Below, piece by piece: positions 46,143 to 55,712 of a DNA stretch of 64,000 bases. How positions within the stretch are numbered: position 1 is the first letter of the stretch; every line of letters begins with the position of its first letter. Source of the stretch: JBFMDN01 sp040753915 (GTDB lineage: Bacteria; Desulfobacterota; Desulfomonilia; Desulfomonilales; Desulfomonilaceae); assembly GCA_040753915.1 (NCBI GenBank), contig JBFMDN010000024.1:13243-77242 (forward strand), written 5' to 3'. The notes beneath the pieces were generated by a model. That model made no database searches and was not told the DNA's origin. It worked only from the letters and a program-made list of their open reading frames with translations. The translations under genes were made by a program, and so were the position numbers.

Positions 46143-47045
46143 CTAGAAATGGGCTTCTGCCTTCCTCTTCGGAGAGGGCTGAAGCGCCGTGGCACGAGAG
46201 ACAACCCGTTTAATGAGGTTTGATGGTATGGCAAACCCGATTCCCATGTAACCGCCGCTTCTGGACAATATAGCGGTGTTCATGCCAACTACCCGGCCGT
46301 CGATGTCTACCAGCGGGCCTCCTGAATTCCCTGGATTGATGGCCGCATCGGTCTGGATGAAGTCCTCGTAGTCAAGAATCCCCATATCCGATCTTCCCTT
46401 GGCGCTCACGATCCCAGAGGTCACCGTCTGGACCAACCCGAACGGATTTCCGATCGCAAGGACCCAGTCGCCTACCTGGAGGCGGTCAGAGTCGCCAAGC
46501 TCGACGTACGGAAAATTGCTTCCTGGAATCTTGAGAACCGCGATGTCCGTGCGTGGGTCTATTCCAACTACTTTCGCAGCGTACTTCTTCTTGTCTCCCA
46601 AAGTGACCTGGATCTGATCCGCGCCTTTGATTACATGTCCACTGGTAAGTATGTAACCCCGAGGGTCAAAAATGAATCCGGACCCCATTCCGTGTTGTTG
46701 ATAACGGCTCCCTCTTCCAGGCTGCGAAAAGAAGCGACGGAGAAAATCCTCAGGGAAGAATTGGCGGAAATGGTCCTCGAAAAAGGGGTCCAATCCCATG
46801 GTGCCCGGGACATCCACCACCTTGATCGTGGAAACGTTTACAACCGCCGGTTTTACCTTTCGCGAGATCTCCCGGAATGCGTTCTGGAGCTCCCGCAGTC
46901 CGCTTACACTGGACTGTGCCAGCACGGGGGACCCGTAGAAGACAACGACGGCCAAGAGCAAGCACGCCACGTACAAGACTCGTTCAGGAAACGACCTCCT
47001 CGCGGGGCCGAAATAACACTCATCACCACGTTCAATTCTCACCAT
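46143..47045 (-). CDS. HtrA/DegP-type trypsin-like serine protease without PDZ domain
   Basis: About 300 residues from the ATG at 47045 (a longer in-frame start adds 21 residues). One hydrophobic N-terminal segment (VLYVACLLLAVVVFYGSPVL) exports or anchors the protein to the periplasmic side. The trypsin fold shows the triad: His in ILTSGHVIKGA, Asp in DPRTDIAVLKI and Ser in NPGNSGGPLVDI. The Q-loop-like segment MGLDPFFEDHFRQFFPEDFL matches HtrA. The protein ends about 20 residues after the protease domain (IPSNLIKRVVS), so the PDZ domains of DegP/DegS are absent. Confidence 0.9.
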   Translation of the reverse strand: MVRIERGDECYFGPARRSFPERVLYVACLLLAVVVFYGSPVLAQSSVSGLRELQNAFREISRKVKPAVVNVSTIKVVDVPGTMGLDPFFEDHFRQFFPEDFLRRFFSQPGRGSRYQQHGMGSGFIFDPRGYILTSGHVIKGADQIQVTLGDKKKYAAKVVGIDPRTDIAVLKIPGSNFPYVELGDSDRLQVGDWVLAIGNPFGLVQTVTSGIVSAKGRSDMGILDYEDFIQTDAAINPGNSGGPLVDIDGRVVGMNTAILSRSGGYMGIGFAIPSNLIKRVVSRATALQPSPKRKAEAHF

Positions 47046-47150
47046 TTCTGCTCCTAAATCGTATCGGAAGTGCTCGGAAAACCCATTGTCTTCTCGGGAT
47101 GTCCTCATGTGGTTGATCCCCGCTTCTCTCGGCAGCGAGCCCCCGCTCCA

Positions 47151-50100
47151 CTATGACGTCGGGATCCGAACGAGGCTTACCTGGTGCACGCTGTCGGGAA
47201 ACAGGTCAGCAATCGATACATGACACGTGAAGAAGAGTACCTGCGTACCGGTTCTCTCCGAGAACTTCACAAGCGCCTCCGCCGTGCGAGCTGCCCGGAC
47301 CTGGTCGAAATTCACGAGAATGTCGTCCAAGAGAAGAGGAAACGGCTCCTCCTGACCCAAGGTTTCCACGTGAGCAAGTCGCAAGGATAGGTACACCTGC
47401 TCCAACGATCCGGTGCTCAAGATGCTCTCATCCACGATACGTCCATCGGCTCGCTCTGCCTTGACCGCGTCCTCTTCCAATGGAAAGAGGATCCTGGTGA
47501 ACTTTCCTCCCGTGACAGTCCTGAAAATCTCCGAACCCTTTTCCACAATCTTCGGCTGCTTCTCGGATTCGTACCGTTTCAGGGTCCGCCTGAGTATCTC
47601 CGACGATAATCTCTTAACGATCCACTCCCTTGTCAACTTCTGCAACTGCGCGAGAAGAACCTCTTTCTCATGGAGCAAGACGTCTGTTTCTTCCTCGGCC
47701 TCCAGGAGCTCCACCTCTTGCGCTATCCTTCCATTCAGGTCACCGAGCTCCTCAGACCGATTCCTCAAGTTTGCCAAGAGCGCCGTCAGCTCCGTTGCCT
47801 CCGCTCTGCTCTCGGACCAGATGATTCTGCCCATATGCTCCCGGAGTGCTGCTTCATCCTCGAAGCCGAGACCCGCGGTAAGGGCGAAAATTAGTAGCCT
47901 TCGCTCCTGTTGAAGCGTCGCGTAGACTTCATGCACGGTGGAGCGTTGCCGAAAGTCTTCTTCGGATGTTACCCCTGCTTCCGAGAATAGGCGGGCGATC
48001 CGATCTCGAATATCGAGCAACCGTTGAGATAAGACACCCGAACGAAGCTCCTGCTCGCGAATTCTCTCCGCCAGAGTATTTTTTTCCGCAAGCATACGCT
48101 GGGACTCGTCAGACGCACGAGCGAGGGCTTCCACGCGGTCGAGCAAGGACAATCCTGCCTCAAATTCCGCGCGTCCCATGGGACTCAGCAGTGAACTGAC
48201 CGCTGTGCTGAGCGCCTCCCACTTGGCGGTTAGCCTATCCAGCTCCCTCTCTTCCGCCTCCAGATCCCGGAGCTTGCCTTTGATCCCCCGTAATCGCAAG
48301 ACCACCGAGATAGCGGTCTCCGGGGATACCGTCTCGCCAAACAGATGCCTAGCCATCAAGGAATTCCACCGGCTGTTGAGCTTGTTCAGCTCCGATTCCG
48401 CCAGCTCAATCTCACCTATCAGCTCCCGCTTCTGGTTTTGGACGGCATCTAGTTGACCTCTGGCCATTCGGAGTGCCTCCTTGATCGCCCTGGCTTCTTG
48501 TGCCGGCTGTTCAGCGGACCTCGATCGCGCTTCAGCTTCGAGTATTTCTGAAAGGCCGGCAGCCCGGTTTCCCAAGACGTCGGAAGCAAGTCGGCCCAAT
48601 TGGATCTCCAAGTCTTGTATCCGCAGCTTAATGTTTCTCCGACTCTGCTCAATATGAGCAATTTCCCGAGACGTGAGGCGCAGCTTACGACCGAGAGCCT
48701 CCTTCTCCAACGTCAACCGCTTCCTTTGTCGACTCTCCCACGAACTTTTCCAACGGATGACGAACGGCACACATGAACACATTGTCAGCCCGGCCATCAG
48801 GTTGCCCACTGCCCTCAGGTCCGAAAATGGCCACCCAAGTCCCGCCACAACAATCCCTGTCCCAAAAAGAAGGGCCATGAGGGCTCGGAACAGACCAGGG
48901 GAAGCCAGTGCGCCACTTTGCTCGTCCAAGAAGGCGATACTCGTTGAAAGCTCTCGATGCTCTTGTGCCAGGGCCAGTACCCGTCTTCTTTCGGAAACTA
49001 GCCGCTCCTGGAGCGTTGAAACCTCCTGACGGTAAAGCCTCCACTGTTGGATTCCGGCCAAAGATTCCCCTGCGAGAAACCCACGGCACAGAGGAGCCAG
49101 ATACTCCAGTCGCTCCTCCTTTTGCCTGACCGTAGCCCGAAGTCTCTCGCACTGTTCCGACGCCTCGGTCAATCGATGCTTGAGGGCGGATACTCGTTCG
49201 TCGAGCTTCCGTCGGGATTCTGCGAACACGCGAATTTCTTGCTCCAGAGCGATTGACGGATCTGTTGCGTCGGCGCGCTCTCTGGTCCATGCTCTGCCAA
49301 GAGTCGCTATTTCTTCCGATACCAGAGTCTCCAGTCTCCGGGCTCGCTCCTTGAGCCGAAGAATCTCCTCTTCGGTCCCTGATATGGCTTTTGCTTGCGC
49401 GCTTAGTTGCCGGATCTCCTGCTCATGCTCGAGAAGCGCTTCATCAGGTTGAAGCCGTTCGCGCATCTGCCGAAGGTTTTGCACATTCTCCACTATCTCC
49501 CTGAGGCTGTCCTCTGCTTCTCTCTGACGCTCCAGGAGCTCATCGAGACGGCTCAGGCCGGCCTGTGGAAAGCGGTGCCCATCGCGGTGATCATTTAGCT
49601 CTCTTTCCAGGTGAAGCAGCCTCTTCCATTTCTCCTCGTACCGAAGAGTAGTGCTCAGGACCGAGAGGGATACTTCTGCTTCCCGGATTTGCCTTTGCAA
49701 AGCGGAGCGTTCCTGGGCGATCGCCTCGAGCCTGTCGCGCAAGTGGAAGTAACGTTCCGGTTTGTCCGCGAGCTCCCGGAGTCTTCTGTCGATCTGGCGG
49801 ATGCGATCCTGCAGGATACTTATGGAATCACCGTCTCTTATGGGACGCTTGAGTAGCCTTTTCGCGGCCTCATCAATCCGTTTGAGCACCTGCAAGGGGC
49901 TGGTGCCTGCGGATCCCACGGCAGCGGCAAGAATCTTATCCCTTAGGGCCACGCGGTCGAGAGTCCTCAGCCCCTCAAGGCCAAAGGCAAAAAGGTTCTC
50001 ATACGCTGCTCTGTCGAGACCATTGTGCAGAAGATCTGCCCAGCGCGCGTATTCGTCCCCTCCAGCCTCGTCGGTGACACTCAACCAGCCTTCCCGTTGT

Positions 50101-50375
50101 CCACGTCGCTCCGTGCGGGTCAGCCGCAGCCGATGGCCACGATCTGTGCTTAGAAGCAGCCAGCCGCTGCGAAGAGTACCTTCCGGCGGCTCGTAAATGT
50201 TAAGCCGACCGCTTTTCTTCCGAAATCCGAACAACACGGAACGCACAAATTCCAGGACCGTGCTCTTGCCGGCCTCGTTCGGACCGAAAATGACAGTAAC
50301 TCCCGGGCCAAGCCCATCAATGCGCAGACCGTTGGCTGCACCAAAATGCTCGATAGCTATCTCTTGCACCCACAT
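47151..50375 (-). CDS. YhaN-like SMC/SbcC-type ATPase
   Basis: 1074 residues. The N-terminal half-ATPase has Walker A GPNEAGKST near residue 34 and a long alpha-helical coiled coil follows. Midway (~480-540) lies a pair of hydrophobic segments (LFGTGIVVAGLGWPF; LMAGLTMCSCVPFVI) typical of YhaN-type proteins and suggesting a membrane link. The C-terminal half-ATPase has the signature LSTGSLEQVYLSLRLA and Walker B PLLLDDILVNFD. With the metallophosphoesterase gene just upstream it forms an SbcCD-like pair, probably for DNA end processing or repair. The two genes are 43 bp apart. Confidence 0.9.
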   Translation of the reverse strand: MWVQEIAIEHFGAANGLRIDGLGPGVTVIFGPNEAGKSTVLEFVRSVLFGFRKKSGRLNIYEPPEGTLRSGWLLLSTDRGHRLRLTRTERRGQREGWLSVTDEAGGDEYARWADLLHNGLDRAAYENLFAFGLEGLRTLDRVALRDKILAAAVGSAGTSPLQVLKRIDEAAKRLLKRPIRDGDSISILQDRIRQIDRRLRELADKPERYFHLRDRLEAIAQERSALQRQIREAEVSLSVLSTTLRYEEKWKRLLHLERELNDHRDGHRFPQAGLSRLDELLERQREAEDSLREIVENVQNLRQMRERLQPDEALLEHEQEIRQLSAQAKAISGTEEEILRLKERARRLETLVSEEIATLGRAWTRERADATDPSIALEQEIRVFAESRRKLDERVSALKHRLTEASEQCERLRATVRQKEERLEYLAPLCRGFLAGESLAGIQQWRLYRQEVSTLQERLVSERRRVLALAQEHRELSTSIAFLDEQSGALASPGLFRALMALLFGTGIVVAGLGWPFSDLRAVGNLMAGLTMCSCVPFVIRWKSSWESRQRKRLTLEKEALGRKLRLTSREIAHIEQSRRNIKLRIQDLEIQLGRLASDVLGNRAAGLSEILEAEARSRSAEQPAQEARAIKEALRMARGQLDAVQNQKRELIGEIELAESELNKLNSRWNSLMARHLFGETVSPETAISVVLRLRGIKGKLRDLEAEERELDRLTAKWEALSTAVSSLLSPMGRAEFEAGLSLLDRVEALARASDESQRMLAEKNTLAERIREQELRSGVLSQRLLDIRDRIARLFSEAGVTSEEDFRQRSTVHEVYATLQQERRLLIFALTAGLGFEDEAALREHMGRIIWSESRAEATELTALLANLRNRSEELGDLNGRIAQEVELLEAEEETDVLLHEKEVLLAQLQKLTREWIVKRLSSEILRRTLKRYESEKQPKIVEKGSEIFRTVTGGKFTRILFPLEEDAVKAERADGRIVDESILSTGSLEQVYLSLRLAHVETLGQEEPFPLLLDDILVNFDQVRAARTAEALVKFSERTGTQVLFFTCHVSIADLFPDSVHQVSLVRIPTS

Positions 50376-50418
50376 GAGCGAATGCTGATCCTTCCGGCAG
50401 TGCTTGTGACTTTCCGAT

Positions 50419-51693
50419 TTACGGTTCCCAGTCCAGAAACATCTGTCCGGTCACAGCCCCGGCCTCCCTGAGAAGGTTGCGCCACACGTCCCGGTGGCTC
50501 CCGTTCACTCGGTAGTGATCCGGGAGGTACGATATGCTCACGTGGCGCCGCAGCTCCTTGAGAACAATCTGGGAGAGCTCGTCCAGTCGAAGCGGGTCGT
50601 TCCCAGCATCCTCGCATTCTCGGAGCAGCTCGCCCACGAGTCCTTCGTCCCTCTTTAGAGCTTCCAATGCGGGCGAAATATCTGTCGCCACGGTCACAGA
50701 TTCAAGAAATGCGGGCACGGGCAACTGGGATAACCGTTCTGCCAAGAGCTCTACCGCTTCCGGGTCGGAGGTCAGACTCTGGGCCAGATGCTCTGAAGCG
50801 CCCACCACGGTAAATCGCGCGACCGTGGCGTGAAGAGACATTTCGGGTCCGTCCATCGCGCAGAGTTCCTCGGCCGAGCGGATCACATCGTCAACAGTGT
50901 CAACTTCCCTCACAGGAAGATCAAAGGACTCCCACCGGACGGGGGCAACGGAAAAGAACTCCGCGGTGGCCTCGTGACGTCCCGCGACTGTCACCAGAGA
51001 GCAACCTTTCGGTCCTCCTTCCCGGATGTGTGCTCCCTGGAGGGTTCCCGAGTACAGGATCAGGGGGTCTTCACAGAGGATACGGCGGCTGTGAACGTGC
51101 CCCAGACACCAGATGTCCATGCCTGACCCTCTGAGGTCGTCCAGCGTGCATGGAGCGTAGGGCTCGTGTCCTTCCAATCCGGAGACGTGTGCGTGGAGCA
51201 CCCCAACAGCCACGCCGACTCCAGGGTCCCGATTGAACTGTGCTGCCAGGTTCTCTTTGACCACAGATCGTTCGAAGCTCGCCCCATAGATCCTGACCCC
51301 GTCTGTGAAGTCTCGTCTTTCCACACGTGATGGTCCAGGATCCGCGGCGAACAGGTGAAGGCCTGGTAACTTTCTCAAAGCATCGGGAAACTTCTCGAGT
51401 GGATCATGATTCCCTAATGCGAGGAACACGGGAATTCCAGCATGATAGAGCTGCTCGATTCCCTCTCGAAAGACGACGCGAGCTCTGACCGAGGGATGTG
51501 CCCCATCGAAGACATCACCGGCCAATACGACGAAATCCACTCGCCTTTGAACGGCGACGCCTACCATCCTATTCCAGGCTTCGGCCGAGGACTTCCGGAA
51601 AAGCGCGGCAAGCTCTGGATTCGACCGGTCAAGTCCAGAAAACGGTCTTCCCAGATGTACGTCAGCAGCGTGAATAAAGGTCAATTCCGGCAC
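50419..51693 (-). CDS. YhaO-like metallophosphoesterase (SbcD/Mre11-type nuclease)
   Basis: About 424 residues from a GTG at 51693 with gggagg upstream; an ATG 53 codons earlier would add an atypical tail. The start ELTFIHAADVHLGRPF is the first metal-binding motif, followed by VLAGDVFDGA, ALGNHDPLEK and WCLGHVHSRR, giving the full calcineurin-like site for two metals. The C-terminal region (~290-424) is the extension seen in YhaO. It partners the YhaN-like ATPase downstream. Confidence 0.92.
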   Translation of the reverse strand: MPELTFIHAADVHLGRPFSGLDRSNPELAALFRKSSAEAWNRMVGVAVQRRVDFVVLAGDVFDGAHPSVRARVVFREGIEQLYHAGIPVFLALGNHDPLEKFPDALRKLPGLHLFAADPGPSRVERRDFTDGVRIYGASFERSVVKENLAAQFNRDPGVGVAVGVLHAHVSGLEGHEPYAPCTLDDLRGSGMDIWCLGHVHSRRILCEDPLILYSGTLQGAHIREGGPKGCSLVTVAGRHEATAEFFSVAPVRWESFDLPVREVDTVDDVIRSAEELCAMDGPEMSLHATVARFTVVGASEHLAQSLTSDPEAVELLAERLSQLPVPAFLESVTVATDISPALEALKRDEGLVGELLRECEDAGNDPLRLDELSQIVLKELRRHVSISYLPDHYRVNGSHRDVWRNLLREAGAVTGQMFLDWEP

Positions 51694-51982
51694 GAAGCTG
51701 GCCTCCCTCTCCGATTGGTCAATGACGATCCTGGGGTCACCCGCGTTCCTATCATCCTGTGGCAAGAGGCACCTAAAGCTTGCCACTGGGAGCCTCTCGC
51801 ATGAAAGAGCTTGACGGCTTATACCAGGGTCTCGCAGGACATGCAAATTCAACAGAGCGGTGGGCCATGGCCAATCTCGGCAACTCCCATGATCGGCGAT
51901 ACGGATAGGCGAGGTAGAGATTTGACAGAGCTGTGGTTTCTTACTAGTCTATAGGATGACGATGGGAGAGGATGTGCTCTCG

Positions 51983-52516
51983 ATGACAACCAGGACTACT
52001 TTGGCCATAGGACTGATTTTCCTCTTAGTGGGAGGATTCGCATCTGCAGGATGCGCTGGTAAGGCCGGTGAAAGTCTCCAAAGTGAACAAAGCGTTTCCG
52101 GGAGCTCAGCGGAAAGGAACGCAAAGGGGAGTGATTCCGCTGTAGTCAGGGAGAAGAAACGCTATCCTATGGTAATTCCTCCCGCTTCCCAGCTCAGGTC
52201 GCTCTTGCGTTCCCAGAGGGCGCAGCGATCGGCCGCTGGCAAGCTGGAAGAACCAACGCAGGCTGCCGAACAGGAGAAAGTAATCCCTCCACTCGGACTG
52301 TTGCCCGCCCTCTCGCAACCCCGCTGTGATCGATCTATTCCCACGAGGCGTGAGCTCCTGAGGATGCTCAAACGTAATCCAGCCGACGCAAACCAGATTC
52401 TCCGCATGTGCGACATTGATGTGAGGAGTATCTCTCCAATTCGCCAGCTTCCCGTTGGCAGTAGACAACTGCCTGAGGACAAAAGGCAGAGGCCGGTGGG
52501 AACGTGGGGCAGATAG
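51983..52516 (+). CDS. Putative exported or lipoprotein, unknown function
   Basis: 177 residues from ATG 51983 (gggagagg upstream). N-terminal LAIGLIFLLVGGFASAGC looks like a signal ending in an imperfect lipobox (S-A-G-C). The rest is low-complexity and polar, with Gln/Arg/Pro-rich stretches and RQLPVGSRQLPEDKRQRPVG at the end. No domain recognised. Confidence 0.5.
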   Translation: MTTRTTLAIGLIFLLVGGFASAGCAGKAGESLQSEQSVSGSSAERNAKGSDSAVVREKKRYPMVIPPASQLRSLLRSQRAQRSAAGKLEEPTQAAEQEKVIPPLGLLPALSQPRCDRSIPTRRELLRMLKRNPADANQILRMCDIDVRSISPIRQLPVGSRQLPEDKRQRPVGTWGR

Positions 52517-53010
52517 GCGTCATGGTGCATCGGTTTGGAAACGTGGGTCCTTCGAAGTGGAGGTGAGTCGCGTGCCAAGTTGGAAAAAAATGGTCGGGGA
52601 ATTTGGCTCAGCGAGCTTCGTGCCCTGTGCTCTGGGGAAGGTGGTTAACGGTAACGGGGCATAGACGCTCGAGGAGAACTTTGTACGCCGGAACCTTACT
52701 TACGATGTTTGAGCTCACACGCTGCTGGCGAATGAGTGGCAACGATTTGGGGTTTTTTCTCCTTGACAATTCGTAGACCTGTTCGGTATAAAAATGTAAC
52801 GCTATTACTTGTAGTTCCCACCCGACTCGGAAAGAAGTGCGGGCGTGACACAAGGACCATGTTTAGGACAAAAGCGCCCGTGCCGAGGTTGCTCTTCCGA
52901 GATCCTCCGCAAAGATCTGCAATTTCCCTGAAGCAAATCCCCAAGTTCGCTTTCACCAACCGTTCTTGTGTGCAACACAGGAATGTCTTTCTCGAAAAGG
53001 AGCTTTTGGA
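52517..53010. other. Intergenic, 5' region of the RRM gene
   Basis: No credible gene; it holds the promoter at 52763 and a leader of roughly 210 nt before the RNA-binding protein gene. Confidence 0.5.
52763..52792 (+). promoter_or_regulatory. Strong sigma-70-type promoter for the RRM protein gene
   Basis: TTGACA at 52763-52768 (consensus) and TATAAA at 52787-52792 with an 18-bp spacer. The leader of about 210 nt is long, as for cold-shock genes. Confidence 0.7.
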
Positions 53011-53301
53011 ATGGCCGGTATCAACATTTATGTCGGCAACCTGTCCTTCGACGCGAGCGAGGACCAACTCAAGGAACTGTTCGAGGGCTACGGCCGCGTT
53101 CAATCAGCCAAGATCATCTCCGACAGGCTTACGGGTCGTTCCCGAGGATTTGGCTTCGTGGAAATGACGGATCGAGAGGAGGGGTTGAGGGCGATTGAGG
53201 AGCTGAACGCCCGGGAATTCATCGGCCGGAGTCTCAAGGTCAACGAAGCGCGTCCCAAAAGTGAGGGTCCGAGGAGGGATAGTCGTAATTCCCGCTGGTA
53301 A
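53011..53301 (+). CDS. RRM-domain RNA-binding protein
   Basis: 96 residues, one RNA recognition motif: RNP2 INIYVGNLSF at the N-terminus and RNP1 RSRGFGFVEM near residue 48-57, ending in a basic tail (RPKSEGPRRDSRNSRW). Small single-RRM proteins of cyanobacteria and proteobacteria are often cold-induced. ATG 53011 follows aaaaggagcttttgga. A strong promoter lies at 52763; a hairpin (gtgaaggtcc/ggaccttcac, 53326-53357) follows the stop. Confidence 0.95.
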   Translation: MAGINIYVGNLSFDASEDQLKELFEGYGRVQSAKIISDRLTGRSRGFGFVEMTDREEGLRAIEELNAREFIGRSLKVNEARPKSEGPRRDSRNSRW

Positions 53302-53325
53302 TCGGGATTGCATAGAAAATGCTGC

Positions 53326-53357
53326 GTGAAGGTCCATCGCCTGCAAGGGACCTTCAC
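53326..53357 (+). terminator. Terminator-like hairpin after the RRM gene
   Basis: Perfect 10-bp stem gtgaaggtcc/ggaccttcac with a 12-base loop, 25 bp after the stop. There is no clear T tract. Confidence 0.45.
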
Positions 53358-53492
53358 GTAATTCACTCGATGCAACAAGCTGCTCTGCTGCGCACCGCCG
53401 GATAGTACATATCCGGTTGACAGAGAGCCCTTCCGCCGGAGAAATCCCCGCCGGGCCCACCTTAACCCTCCGAATATACACCATTCTGAGTT

Positions 53493-53741
53493 GTAGTGCA
53501 GGCTTTTCAGCCTGCATTCTTTGGGAATGGCAGCCTAAACGGCTACCCCACATGGTGGGGAATGGCAGCCTAAAAGGCTACCCTACATATGGGGGAATAT
53601 CCTCCCGCTTGTTGCGGTGCAAGCTTGTAGTGCAGGCTTTTCAGCCTGCATTCTTTGGGAATGGCAGCCTAAAAGGCTACCCTACATATGGGGAAATATC
53701 CTCCCGCGTGTTGCGGTGCAGACACGTAGTGCAGGCTTTTC
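53493..53741. repeat. Family A repeat array, inverted orientation
   Basis: Units begin gtagtgcaggcttttcagcc at 53493, 53627 and (cut short) 53726; the matching half of the last unit resumes at 54126 after the inserted family B element and ends near 54175. Read in reverse, this is the ggtagcctttcaggctgcc and caggctggaaagcctgc pattern of the 1905-2535 array. The first unit has an extra copy of the aatggcagcctaaaaggcta half. Confidence 0.85.
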
Positions 53742-54125
53742 GAAACTGTCTCAAAAGCCCGTAGGCCGTGATAATCGTGGCACACCCCCTCACCCTGACC
53801 CTCTCCCCCGAAGCTGGGGCATAGGCGTTAAGTTAGAAGTGGAACGGCCAATTGTTCGTCATTCCGGCGAAAGCCGGAATCCAGTCCTTCCAATATGTTA
53901 TGGACCCCGGCTTTCGCCGGGGTGACGGGGTCCTTGTTAAGTCAACGGACTGAAATCACGTGATGTCATCCACGAAGTTAACGCCTATGCCCCCGAAGCG
54001 GGGGAGAGGGGATTGCTCAGGCTCCCTCTCCCTCTGGGAGAGGGCCGGGGTGAGGGGGCCTTATCACGCATCTACGCTCAATCGTGCTACGATTTTTGGT
54101 GTGTCCCGAGTTTTGAGACAGTTTC
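53742..54125. mobile_element. Family B miniature element, copy 5, with TTTC target duplication and nested 170-bp element
   Basis: 384 bp, of which 170 bp (53820-53989) are an inserted family C element. The ends are gaaactgtctcaaaagcccg and cccgagttttgagacagttt plus c. TTTC at 53738-53741 recurs at 54126-54129. The insertion interrupts the family A palindrome gcaggcttttcagcctgc. Confidence 0.9.
53820..53989. mobile_element. Family C 170-bp element, copy 1
   Basis: Starts cataggcgttaagtt and ends aagttaacgcctatg, a near-perfect 15-bp inverted terminal repeat. The interior holds gtcattccggcgaaagccgg and ccccggctttcgccggggtg. It is nearly identical to the copy at 59974-60143. No coding capacity; no target duplication clear. 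Confidence 0.85.
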
Positions 54126-54270
54126 TTTCAGCCTGCATTCTTTGGGAATGGCAGCCCAAAAGGCCACCCCACATCACCGGATTCGCCGAGAGATCGATTC
54201 GGAAGCAGCATTCGTTGACATGGCGCAAACCCGGAGTTAGGTTGCCAAGAGGGGTCTAGTCGGTGAGGTC

Positions 54271-55644
54271 ATGAAACAGCCGGAATTCCATTCACGCTGG
54301 TATTTCAAAACGGGAGAGGCTATTGGGCAGCAGCTTCTCAGGCCGGTCCATTCGTTTATGGGTTTACAGGCTTCTGCGGGACTTCTCATATTGATCGTGA
54401 CTGCCATCGCTCTTTGGTGGGCCAATTCACGGTTTGGAAATTCGTATGAGGCTTTTTGGGAGACCCATCTCGCTTTGAGAATCTACGACCATGCCCTGGA
54501 CAGACCGCTTCATATGTGGATCAATGAAGGACTGATGACCGTGTTCTTCTTCGTTGTGGGACTGGAGATCAAGCGCGAAATCCTGATCGGAGAGCTTGCA
54601 ACGGTACGCAAAGCAACACTCCCGGTGTGCGCGGCCCTGGGAGGAATGGTCGTCCCCGCGGTGATCTATTTCGTGGTTAGTAAGGAGGGACCGGCTCCGA
54701 AGGGATGGGCCATTCCCACAGCGACAGACATAGCCTTCACCATTGGTGTCTTGACTTTGTTGGGCTCCAGGATCCCACGATCCCTGAAGGTCTTCGTGGC
54801 AGCTTTGGCAATAGCAGACGACCTGGGAGCGGTCCTCGTGATCGCCCTTTTCTACACCTCTACAATATCCCTCTTGCATCTCGAGCTGACCGGACTGCTT
54901 CTCCTGCTCCTGGTGGTGATGAATATTCTCGGATATCGGAGGGCATTGGTGTACCTGGTGCTCGGTTCGCTCGTCTGGTTGGAGGTCTACATGTCCGGGA
55001 TCCACTCTACCGTTGCTGGTATCCTCGTGGCGTTGACCATCCCAGCACGCGCAAGAACGGACACGGACACGTTTGTCAAAAGAGGTCGAGAAATCCTAAG
55101 CGAATTCGAATGCGTGGGAGAGTGCGGTTACAGCGTATATACCAACGCTGAGCATCAAGAGGCAGTTCGGAAGCTCGAAACCCTCTGTCATCACGTGGAG
55201 CCGCCCCTTCTTCGAATCGAGCACACATTGCAGCCGTGGGTCATGTTCTTGATTGTTCCGGCTTTTGCTCTCGCCAACGCGGGCGTGCATTTGAGCGCGG
55301 AATCGATTACGAATGCCGCCTCATCCCCTGTATCGATCGGGACCTTCCTCGGATTGTTCCTCGGCAAGCAAATCGGAATAGTTTCTTTCTCGTGGCTTAC
55401 GGCCCGATTGGGTTTCGCCGAATTGCCGGCCGGTGCATCGTGGGGCCAGGTGTACGGTTGTGCAGTCCTTTGCGGGATCGGGTTTACGATGTCTATATTT
55501 ATAGCTGACCTGGCGTTTGCTGGCACCGATCTCCTCGAGCCGGCCAAGATTGGAATACTCGCGGCTTCGGCAGTTTCTCTCTTGATGGGGCTGGTCTTGC
55601 TTTACGCCATCTCGGAGGAACAACCTGACTTTCAAACCTCGTAA
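54271..55644 (+). CDS. nhaA: Na+/H+ antiporter NhaA
   Basis: 457 residues with about 12 membrane helices. NhaA hallmarks: GLEIKREILIGELA, GWAIPTATDIAFTIGVL, the ion-binding Asp pair in LAIADDLGAVLVIALFYT, and GIGFTMSIFIADLAF in a late helix. A cytoplasmic insert of about 60 residues before the late helices (RARTDTDTFVKRGREILSEF) is longer than in E. coli NhaA. It exports Na+ in exchange for H+. ATG 54271 has gtgaggtc upstream. The Sec-containing thioredoxin-like gene follows by 69 bp. Confidence 0.97.
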   Translation: MKQPEFHSRWYFKTGEAIGQQLLRPVHSFMGLQASAGLLILIVTAIALWWANSRFGNSYEAFWETHLALRIYDHALDRPLHMWINEGLMTVFFFVVGLEIKREILIGELATVRKATLPVCAALGGMVVPAVIYFVVSKEGPAPKGWAIPTATDIAFTIGVLTLLGSRIPRSLKVFVAALAIADDLGAVLVIALFYTSTISLLHLELTGLLLLLLVVMNILGYRRALVYLVLGSLVWLEVYMSGIHSTVAGILVALTIPARARTDTDTFVKRGREILSEFECVGECGYSVYTNAEHQEAVRKLETLCHHVEPPLLRIEHTLQPWVMFLIVPAFALANAGVHLSAESITNAASSPVSIGTFLGLFLGKQIGIVSFSWLTARLGFAELPAGASWGQVYGCAVLCGIGFTMSIFIADLAFAGTDLLEPAKIGILAASAVSLLMGLVLLYAISEEQPDFQTS

Positions 55645-55712
55645 GTGCTGACTCGCTTTATCGCTCGGGTGGGAAGAGCTCTCGCCGGCAACAGTCGATG
55701 CAGGAGGCAAGC

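Noticed and set aside
53493..53741. CRISPR-like repeated units
   Set aside because: Same family as the 1905-2535 array, inverted; spacings of 134 and 99 bp and repeated unit interiors rule out spacers.
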